64,000 nt of DNA from Dichetophora obliterata (lineage: Eukaryota; Arthropoda; Insecta; Diptera; Sciomyzidae): assembly GCA_963920525.1 (NCBI GenBank), contig OY986439.1:30452319-30516318 (forward strand), in the 5' to 3' direction. A model generated the notes under the pieces. It made no database searches. It was not told the origin of the DNA and saw nothing but the letters and a program-made list of their open reading frames with translations. Each line of letters begins with the position of its first letter. The stretch's first letter is position 1. The position numbers and the translations under genes are program-made. Below, piece by piece: positions 56,885 to 64,000 of this stretch.

Positions 56885-57877
56885 TTCTTTCCCCAAATTT
56901 TTGTTTCGTGTATTAATATTTTGTGATTAAGTGGTATATCAAAACTAGATTCTTCGTCAATTTCCGAGGAATATGTATCTCAAAAGTCAGATCCCAAATT
57001 ATCGGTCATAGCTTGCATGATCCCAGTGACTGCATAAAGTTCAGAATACTGAGAAGGACTTTAGTCAGAATCATAGACCATGTCTTCACCGGATTCTAGG
57101 CTTCCGAAACTATTTGTAATGTACCCATCTCTATTTGCGAACATTTTCAGAAGTTTGTCTCTATAGAAAAATTCTTCACTTTTTAGTTTTTTATATTCAC
57201 TTTCTTAGACATAACTTGATTTTTATAAAATTCTATTAAAATAAAAAAACGATGTGATTTTAAAAAAGCGTTGTATGGAGATAAAAAATGCATGAAAATT
57301 CAACTTAGAGATGCAAAAATTCTTTGTTATAGAAAAAAAAATTTTTTTTTTCTAAATTGCCTAAAGTGAATTTAACAAAACAGCTTCTATCGAAATAAGA
57401 ATTCGATTTGTTTGACTTCTGTTTCCACAAAAGAACTTGAATCGGAACAAGATTTTTTGTCGCACAGAAAAGGCGTGATTAGCTGAAGGACGAGACAACT
57501 TGTGTAAGATAAGAATGATTTTTTTTTAAATTTAGTGTTTGATAAAGCAACTTATTTTGCAAGAAGTTCTTTTGTGAAAGCAAGCTAATAGTGAATGGCT
57601 AACTGGGTTAAATGGAAATGGGCTATTTTGTCAAAAAGAATAACTATTGAGTTTTTAAAATTTTTCAACTTGTTTGAGATGATATTTTGTCAAATGATAT
57701 TTTTTAAAAAAGTGGAAAGAGGTTGATTTTTTAGATTTTATATCTTGTTAACAAAAAATCGTAGAAATACGCCGATTATACCAATAGAAGCGTATTGAAA
57801 TTTTATATATTTGATAAAAAAAACTGGAAAATTTTCTTATCTTGAGAGAAGTTGTTTTGTCAAATGCACACATAATC
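56885..57877. other. Intron sequence, no feature recognised
   Basis: AT-rich, with 'ttttgtcaaatgatatttt'-type repeated words near 57640-57720. No gene. Confidence 0.45.
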
Positions 57878-57880
57878 TTA

Positions 57881-58103
57881 GGCCCCTATTATGTATTACA
57901 ACTCAACTTAAGTTGACTCGATTCAACTAAATTTTTTTCATATAACGTACTACATATATTTCAGTTTAACCATGTAGTTTGCCTGTATCTTTTAAGAACT
58001 TTCAAACTACATAGTTCAACTGAAATGTATGTAATAAGTTATACGAAAAAAAATTTGTCGAATCTAGCCAACTTAAGTTGAGTTGTAACACATATTAGGG
58101 GCC
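57881..58103. mobile_element. Harbinger-like MITE, TTA duplication
   Basis: It starts GGCCCCTATTATGTATTACA and ends with the inverted TGTAACACATATTAGGGGCC. TTA flanks both ends (57878-57880 and 58104-58106). The arms pair over much of the 223 bp, including CAACTTAAGTTGAGTTGTA and 'catgtagttt' / 'aaactacata'. Confidence 0.85.
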
Positions 58104-58106
58104 TTA

Positions 58107-58255
58107 ATATATAAAAGGCAAGCACGCTGCTCCGTGCCCAATATTTCTCAAACTGTTTTGCCTGAAAGTCTGCACATCTTAATACATAAAAGGCAAACAT
58201 GCTGCTCCGCACACAGTATTTCTCAAACTGTAATTATTTTTTGACAGCAAGGTAC
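58107..58255 (+). repeat. Two-copy tandem repeat of about 75 bp
   Basis: Units beginning 'taatacataaaaggcaa.ca' then 'gctgctccg', and including 'atttctcaaactgt', follow each other directly. They abut the MITE at 57881-58103. Confidence 0.7.
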
Positions 58256-58596
58256 TTTTTCAAGACATACTGTTCTCAAAATGGTTCAGTCTGAAAGTAT
58301 GCACACAAAATATATTTGATACTTATCAGTGACAATATTAGGTTTTTACAATAGTACGTTTTTGATCTAACAACCTTTTCAACACTGCTTCAATACGTAA
58401 AGTGTTACATTTGTATTTTTCAAAAATCAATTGAATAAAAAATCAAGCTTTAAAAAGAGAAAAAAGTGCTTTCAGCAAATGGCTCCAAAAAGAAAGTGTG
58501 CGGAGGACAGGCTCTTATACTAGTATGTATATAATATAATAACTATACAATAATGAACGTTCAACTCTTCAATGTTTCGTTTTTTAAAAAGGATAC
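58256..58596. other. Intron sequence, no feature recognised
   Basis: AT-rich, next to the donor of exon 58597-58769. Confidence 0.5.
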
Positions 58597-58769
58597 GAAA
58601 CAATCGGCGCCGTATGCCTTATTTCTGGCATAATCTTGAGCACATAAAATAGGCATAGCGAAAATATACTCAGCATGTGTATCGAGAGTGAGCAGAGAAA
58701 GAAAAAAAAGAAACGATAATTCCTGCGTCCAATGCAATTGTTTACCCATGGGCAATGATGGTCAAAGGT
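58597..58769 (-). CDS. Zdhhc8-like, DHHC active site and third membrane segment
   Basis: The acceptor is 'ttattttttag' and the donor GTTTC|GTATCC. It opens [20 protein letters not shown] with the catalytic DHHC cysteine that carries the acyl intermediate. Then comes the third membrane segment ([20 protein letters not shown]) and [16 protein letters not shown]. The donor GTATCC is slightly weak, but the codon split (TC|C, Ser) and the match to the next exon are exact. Confidence 0.95.
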
Positions 58770-58839
58770 CTAAAAAATAAAAATAATTTATTTCATTAAA
58801 ACACTTCAAAGAAGGTAAAAACTTTAAAAAGGAACTTAC

Positions 58840-58997
58840 CTCTATGCAGTGATTGCATACAGAACAGTGTGAACATCGTGGCGGTCGATAAAATTTACAA
58901 GTAACACACCATTTCATCTTTACGGTTATGCCATTGATTTCGGCATTTTTATAAAGCGGCGCACGAAATTCCTCTTCACGGTCTTCATCTGGAGTGG
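58840..58997 (-). CDS. Zdhhc8-like, cysteine-rich domain
   Basis: The acceptor is 'tctctcgatag' and the donor ATAGAG|GTAAGT. It encodes [20 protein letters not shown], then [20 protein letters not shown] and [13 protein letters not shown]. The cysteines and histidines of the two zinc sites of the DHHC cysteine-rich domain are all present. A 70-bp intron follows. The sequence is nearly identical to Drosophila in this part, as I recall it. Confidence 0.95.
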
Positions 58998-59175
58998 CTA
59001 TCGAGAGAGTGAGTTAGAGCGAAAGAGATAGCAAGCAAAAAAAGATGGACAGAAAAGAAAAGGCTTGTATTAGTGCATGTTGTAAATATTAACGCTTACA
59101 GAAGACATGTTTACATTTGGTTGCTTCTCTTTAGTAATTATAAATTATTCAAACATTAATAATGTTTGTGTTTAC

Positions 59176-59294
59176 CTTTTGGTATAACACCGGGATCCAT
59201 GAATGTCGCTAGAGTAAAGTTGGCTAAGACGAAAAATGTGATCACACCCTGAAAGGCAGGTACCCATGGATGACTTTTCAAATAGTATTGGCAG
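59176..59294 (-). CDS. Zdhhc8-like, second membrane segment (first exon present in the window)
   Basis: The acceptor is 'gcttttttcag' and the donor CAAAAG|GTAAAC. It encodes CQYYLKSHPWVPAFQGVITF, then FVLANFTLATFMDPGVIPKG, i.e. the second membrane segment and the DPG motif. It enters in the last base of a codon, so a coding exon with the start and first membrane segment must lie upstream on the minus strand. I searched 59300-64000 and found none. Confidence 0.93.
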
Positions 59295-60659
59295 CTGAAA
59301 AAAGCAAAAAGAAAATAGAATTGATTATATTTTTTGTCATCAACTGGAGGAGAAGCAAACGATTTATATTGTAATAAAATTTGAGCTTTAAATGTAATAA
59401 AGAAATTTTGGCGGCTATTAATGAGGTCAGCATTTAGACGCTAAAATGTTAACCATAATTTTTAATGAAAGAAAAAAAACTATAACCATGGCAGGACATC
59501 ATAAAAAGGAACGCAAATAAATACTTAATGAATGAGTTTCGTTGGCTTTGTTGTAGAACATTAACCACATATAAAAAAAGGGGGCGGAGGGTTGAATTCA
59601 CAAGGATGTTGTAGCTCATTTTGTGTTCAGATGCTGCGGAATTAATTGCATTAAATCAAATCTGTTTTTGACATACTTTAAGCGTGCTTTGAACAACAAG
59701 GTCAAGCAAAACAACAACAAAAACCATTCCGAACTGATTTCTCTCATAAATTTTATATGCTCTCCTATAAGTGTGCATGCATAAAAAGCTCTTCCTGTCA
59801 CTTTACTGGCACTTTACAAGAGCTTATTATTTAATGTACATATCGATCTAACTGCAAAGTTGGAAGATTATTTTTTTTTATTTGAGTTAAGTATAAACTT
59901 AAATTATAACTTAAATGTAATATTAATGAAATTAATGTTGAGCATAAACGTTGTCAAGCAACGAGGCGTTTACAACCAGAGTGGGTCAACCATCTTCTCT
60001 ACTAGGAACACTCATTTATTGAGTGCCGAAATTATTAAAAAAATTATAAAAATTTATTTGCTTGGAATGAAAATAAAAGCAACAATTTTAAGGGCATTTT
60101 GAATAGAAATAAACATATCCCTTCCTTGAAATAGAATGATTTCAATTGCTTAAGTGCTGAAAAAAGAGCTACAAGCCTATACATTTAGAAATTCGTTCAT
60201 AAATTTGGAGTTAAAAAAGTAGGCTTTTTAGAATGTTTAATACACTGATTATAATAAAAAATTTTTTGTTCAAATTTTTGTTAAAAAAAACTAGTCAGCT
60301 GTGAATGACGAATTATAATTCCAAAAATAACACTGCGCGAGCTAAGCTTTTAGTTTATGTAGCCATAAACAAGAATACATTTGGATAGCTATAAAATTTG
60401 CATATCAATACACTTTATTTTTGGCACACTCTAAGAATACTTAATTATATTAACCTATTTTATTTTTAAGGTCCAATGTCAGAAACGTGCTTAAAATGAC
60501 GTTGCTGTAAAGAAGACACAGTTGAAATTAAGAACAAGTATTGTATTTAAAATTCATATTTAAAAATGACACAGTAAAATTGACACAGACAATTGAGGAG
60601 TATCTGTTCAAATGGTTTAGCACTTCAAACATTGAATTCCATCATTTGCACTAATAAAA
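59295..60659. other. Intron sequence, no feature recognised
   Basis: AT-rich. Contains an unconvincing 80-codon ORF (59860-60102). Confidence 0.45.
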
Positions 60660-61805
60660 ATTGCACTATGCGCCAAAATGGAAAAAAATCGAATAATTTC
60701 TGTGATCGGTATGCCACTATTTTTTTCTAATAGATTTCGGCCCGCTAAACACGAAAATCGCAATAAAAAACTTTTCTATGTATAGGTTTCAGTTTTAATT
60801 GACCGATCTGGTCAAATAAATATCAAATTAAAGGAAAATAAATTTATTTTAAATTTGATTTATCAATTTTGCTAGTCTGTTGAGTTGTTTCCGCACAATC
60901 AAAAGAAACATAATAAAATAAATAATTTTTTCAATGAAAAAACAAATCGAAAAATCCTTAAAAATTTAGCAAAAATAATGTACATAGATGGATAAATTCA
61001 TGTAGATGGCTTTTTAAGGAAAATATTGAACTATGATGAAGACTATTTATGGAAGAATAAAGAAGTTAGAGACAACAAGCTGATGACACAAAAAATTAAA
61101 TTTTTTCCGTTTTTTTTTTTAAAATTTTATTTAAAATAATTTAATTTTATATTTTGTATAGATAATGCTTAGGTCAAATTTTATCTGCATTTTATCGAAA
61201 TCACTTTTAAAATATACTAAAATTTAACCTAAACATTACTTTACTAAAATTTGACCTAAACATTAACTTTACTAAAAATAAAATTAAATTATTTTAAATA
61301 AAATTAAAAAAAACGAAAAAAATGAAATTTTTGGTACCTTCACCTTGTTAATCTTCCATTAAAATTCTGTCATTTTAAGATGTCTTCATCAGTAGCTCAT
61401 TATTTTCCTTAAAGAGCCATCTTCATGCATAAAATGATAAACGGTGCATTTTTCGGTGTCTTCTATTTTTGCTTATTTTTTTAAGGATTTTTCGATTTTA
61501 TTTTTCAGTGAAAAAAATTATTTCCTTTTTTATACTTCTTTCGATTGTGCAGAAACTGCTCAACAGATAAGCAAAATGGATAAATCAAATTTAAAATAAA
61601 TTTACTTTCCTTTAATTTGATATTTATTATAACCAAATCGTTCATTAAAACTAAAAAATCGGGTCAAAAATTCAAAAATATATATCTCGAAAACCTATCC
61701 ATAGAAAAAATTGTTATTGCAATTTTCGTATCCAGCGGGCCGAAATCTATAAGAAAAAAATAGTGGCATACCGCCGATCACAAAAATGATGGCGCATAGT
61801 GCAAT
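60660..61805. mobile_element. Complete foldback element, two arms of about 550 bp
   Basis: It starts ATTGCACTATGCGCCAAAAT and ends with the inverse ATGATGGCGCATAGTGCAAT. The arms mirror each other almost to the centre near 61230. Shared words include 'tggcata(c)c', 'ggcccgct.aacac' / 'gcgggccgaaat' and 'tttccgcacaat' / 'attgtgcagaaac'. The centre holds a duplicated 'aatttgacctaaacattaac' word. No coding capacity and no sure target duplication. Confidence 0.8.
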
Positions 61806-62308
61806 TTAAGTAAAATTTTTTTTAAATAACACGTCTTTAAAACGAACTAAAAAGTATAAAATAATTTCTCCAAGAGTGGCGCTTTTAGTTCTCCTAAAAA
61901 CGTAGTTCACATGCTATAGAGAATAGTAAGCAGTGTTATTAACAATTGTAGTACGTTAGTGAGCAAATGATTTTGTAACCCATATCCCTTGACTGTCAGG
62001 ATAGAAGTCCTTGCATGGATGGCAGCTTCAACGCAAAGGTCTATGTTGCATGGTTAATATTTTTTAGCATTCATCCCACGTTTTAAGGAGCATTAACCCC
62101 ACTTTAGGAGAAATTATTTTATACTTTTTAGCTCATTTTAAAAATGTATTAAATAATTATTTTCTAATTTTTAGTCTTCGAAAAAATTCGAATTTAAAAA
62201 AATGCACGACTGCAGGTGACAAAAGATGTCGTTCAAGAAACCGAAACAGTTGTATAAATATTAAAAATGAAACAAAAAAAAAAATAAACCGAAAAAATCC
62301 ATTGACAT
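61806..62308. other. Intron or upstream sequence, no feature recognised
   Basis: AT-rich. Nothing found except the approach to the tRNA-like repeat. Confidence 0.45.
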
Positions 62309-62378
62309 TGTTGAGTCTCGAACTCACAACCTCACGATTATAAGGCAAGCGCCCTGTGCTCTGAGCTATAGAACTCAC
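62309..62378 (-). repeat. tRNA-Ile-like SINE head, unit A
   Basis: On the minus strand: a TATAGCTCAG A box, an anticodon loop CTTATAA (anticodon TAT) and a GAGTTCGAGACTC B-box region. The acceptor stem does not close properly and the D arm is short. A related sequence lies 240 bp further on. Confidence 0.6.
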
Positions 62379-62545
62379 AAAGAAATATATTCTTAATAGC
62401 AATAAATCAAACTACTTTCTCATAAAATAAATAAAAAAATTTTGTTACAACCATTTTTTTACAATTTTTTTTTACCCTCAGTGGTAAATTTTTCAAAATA
62501 TGAATTTGTTTCATAAAAAAACAAAAAAAAAAATCTGTCGACGTT

Positions 62546-62615
62546 GTTGACGGTCGAAGTCACCACCTTGCGGTTATAATTCAACCGCCTTACGCTATGA
62601 CCTACAGAACTCACA
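62546..62615 (-). repeat. tRNA-Ile-like SINE head, unit B
   Basis: Same minus-strand layout as unit A (GTGAGTTCTGTAGGTCATAG, ATTATAACCGCAAGGTGG, TGACTTCGACCGTCAACAAC). It shares the A-rich run and the words 'tcgacgttgttga' / 'ttgacattgttga' on the same side. More decayed than unit A. Confidence 0.55.
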
Positions 62616-62716
62616 CCAAAACTTTTTCTAAATGAGGTAATAAATTCACTTCAGTTGTGAATTTTTTGAAATTTAAAAATGTCAATGAGCTTTTCAGTAT
62701 TTTTGTTTGTTTTTTA

Positions 62717-63785
62717 ACCGACTTCAAAAAAGAGGAGGTTCTCAAGTTGGTTGGTTTTTTTTTTTATTAAATGTATGTACATCGATAACTCCTATAGTAT
62801 TTGCCCGATTGCAACAATTTTTTGTCAACAGATAGAGATATTAGACGCGGAGATGCCCGTCTAAAAAAGTGGGCGGTATTCGACACAGGGGCATGGCAAT
62901 ATAAGAAATATTTTGTGTATCGAATAATATTAACACTAGAGTACTGAAATTCAGTACAGGGGTAGGCACAATAATTAAAAGTTATGTTCAAAAAAGTGGG
63001 TGTTATTCGATAAAGAGCGTGGCAATATTAGAAAAACGCTGTAACTCGAATAATATTGACACTAGGGTACTGAAATTAGATACAGGGGTAGGCATAATTA
63101 TGAAAATTTACTTTGAAGAAAGTGGGCGTTGTTGGACAAAATGGCGTGGCAATAAAAAAAATACTGTATCTGTTAAAAGTGACACTAGGGTACTGGAAAT
63201 TGGTACAGGGTTAGGAAAAATTAGTGCAAATTACGGTCAAAAAAGTGGGCGTTATTCGATAAAGGTCGTGGCAATATAATAAAAACGCTGTAGTTCGATT
63301 AATATTGACCCTAGGATACTGAAATTAGGTGCAGGGGTAGGCATAATTATGAAAATGTGCAGTGAAGAAAGTAACCGTAGTTGGACAAAAGGGCGTGGCA
63401 ATATAAGAAAATTACTGTGTTTCAGTTAATATTGACACTAGGGTACTGGAAATTGGTACAGGGTTAGGAAAAATTAATACAAATTATGGTAAAAAAAGTG
63501 GGCGTTATTCGATAAAGGTCGTGGCAATATAATAAAAACGCTGTAACTCGATTAATATTGACACTAGGTACTGGAAATTGGTACAGGGGTTGGAACAATT
63601 ATTACATATTATGGTAAAAAAAGTGGGCGTTATTGAACAAAAGGGCGTGACAATATAAGAAAAATACTGTTTCTCAGTTAATGTTGACACTTTGGTACGA
63701 AAATTCTTTACAAGAATGGGAAAAATTGTTATCATAATCTCTAAAAAGGAAGAAATAAAAACTTTTTAACAAAAAAAAAACCAAC
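62717..63785 (+). repeat. 125-bp tandem array in an element with GTTGGTTTTTTTT ends
   Basis: Seven units of about 125 bp begin near 62863, each with 'aaaaaagtgggcgttattcg', 'cgtggcaatata', 'aatattgacactagggtact' and 'gaaatt.ggtacaggg'. From unit 2 to unit 6, two variants alternate ('ttattcgataaag' and 'gttggacaaaa'), a higher-order period of about 250 bp. The array is bounded by ACCGACTTCAAAAAAGAGGA then 'gttggttggttttttttt' on the left and AAAAAAAAAACCAACTGC on the right. Short ORFs inside are artefacts. Confidence 0.75.
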
Positions 63786-64000
63786 TGCAAAACCACTACA
63801 AATTAAAAAATAATTTTAAATTACTTTTCACATTAATTCTTGGTCAATTGAATAAGCTTTAATTTGAGCTGTCAAACATTGAAATCGGTCAAGTCGTTGA
63901 AGCGGAATCGTGTGCAGCGCGGAAAAAAAGTTGTTTCGAGAAAAACGCGTTTATACCTGTTTTTCGGCCGACACACTCTGTGTGAAAATAAAGCAAAAAA
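63786..64000. other. Non-coding window end
   Basis: No feature seen. The upstream Zdhhc8-like exon is expected somewhere beyond this point on the minus strand. Confidence 0.4.

Larger units (their letters stand above)
16326..59294 (-). other. Zdhhc8-like palmitoyltransferase transcription unit (5' end outside the window)
   Basis: Nine coding exons, all with AG/GT boundaries and matching phases, give one continuous frame of about 857 codons. The order of parts matches the ZDHHC5/8 group as I know it from Drosophila CG34449: second membrane segment, DPG motif, cysteine-rich DHHC domain, third and fourth membrane segments, TTxE motif, long disordered tail. The enzyme S-acylates cytosolic cysteines of substrate proteins from Golgi or plasma membrane. 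Introns: 178, 70, 8858, 123, 15197, 71, 15838 and 62 bp, running from exon 59294 to exon 17332. The exon with the start codon and first membrane segment is missing and must lie beyond position 64000 or be hidden. Large introns carry most of the transposons described here. Confidence 0.9.

Noticed and set aside
62717..63785. CRISPR-like array
   Set aside because: Contiguous 125-bp tandem units without spacers, in an animal genome.
59300..64000. Missing first coding exon of the palmitoyltransferase
   Set aside because: No minus-strand frame with a start codon followed by a membrane segment and a fitting donor was found, so I leave the gene 5'-partial.

Overview
The window looks like euchromatic DNA from a higher fly (Brachycera), probably a tephritid fruit fly. 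The evidence is an AT-rich genome, large introns packed with transposons, a tRNA-derived SINE whose 3' part resembles elements I associate with tephritids, and a host gene matching Drosophila Zdhhc8 (CG34449). The species assignment is an inference.

One host gene dominates. Nine coding exons of a Zdhhc8-type palmitoyltransferase lie on the minus strand between 59294 and 16326, all with consensus splice sites and matching phases. They encode about 857 residues: second transmembrane segment, DHHC cysteine-rich domain, two further membrane segments, TTxE motif and a long Gln-rich tail ending in a PDZ-ligand-like EISV. The first exon (N-terminus and first membrane segment) is not in the window. 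Three introns are very large (about 8.9, 15.2 and 15.8 kb). The last contains a 318-codon same-strand ORF (26327-27283) that is either a nested gene or an alternative 3'-terminal exon, and a phase-symmetric candidate cassette exon (28192-28308).

Most of the rest is mobile DNA, much of it nested. At 1421-7699, downstream of the gene, is a 6.3-kb foldback element with hobo-type termini, 8-bp target duplications and arms over 1.3 kb. It carries a broken gene of a widespread uncharacterised animal transposon family, itself interrupted by a 1.4-kb hAT element. A 2.1-kb arm-only relative lies at 22511-24590. Other foldback elements occur at 31522-32680, 52015-53943 and 60660-61805. The 36-44 kb nest is a piggyBac relic interrupted by a young gypsy-type LTR retrotransposon (one stop codon in gag-pol) and by a 5'-truncated LINE. 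It is followed by a Tc1 relic and a TIR element containing a second decayed LINE. A chimeric transposon fragment at 35 kb, a DUF7869-like relic (54.3-56.3 kb), a SINE with a 13-bp target duplication, many MITEs and a 125-bp tandem array (62717-63785) complete the picture.

Several long inverted repeats lie in introns of one transcription unit, so its pre-mRNA could form kilobase-scale hairpins. I see no rRNA, CRISPR or convincing functional tRNA gene. All calls come from reading the sequence; none was checked against a database.
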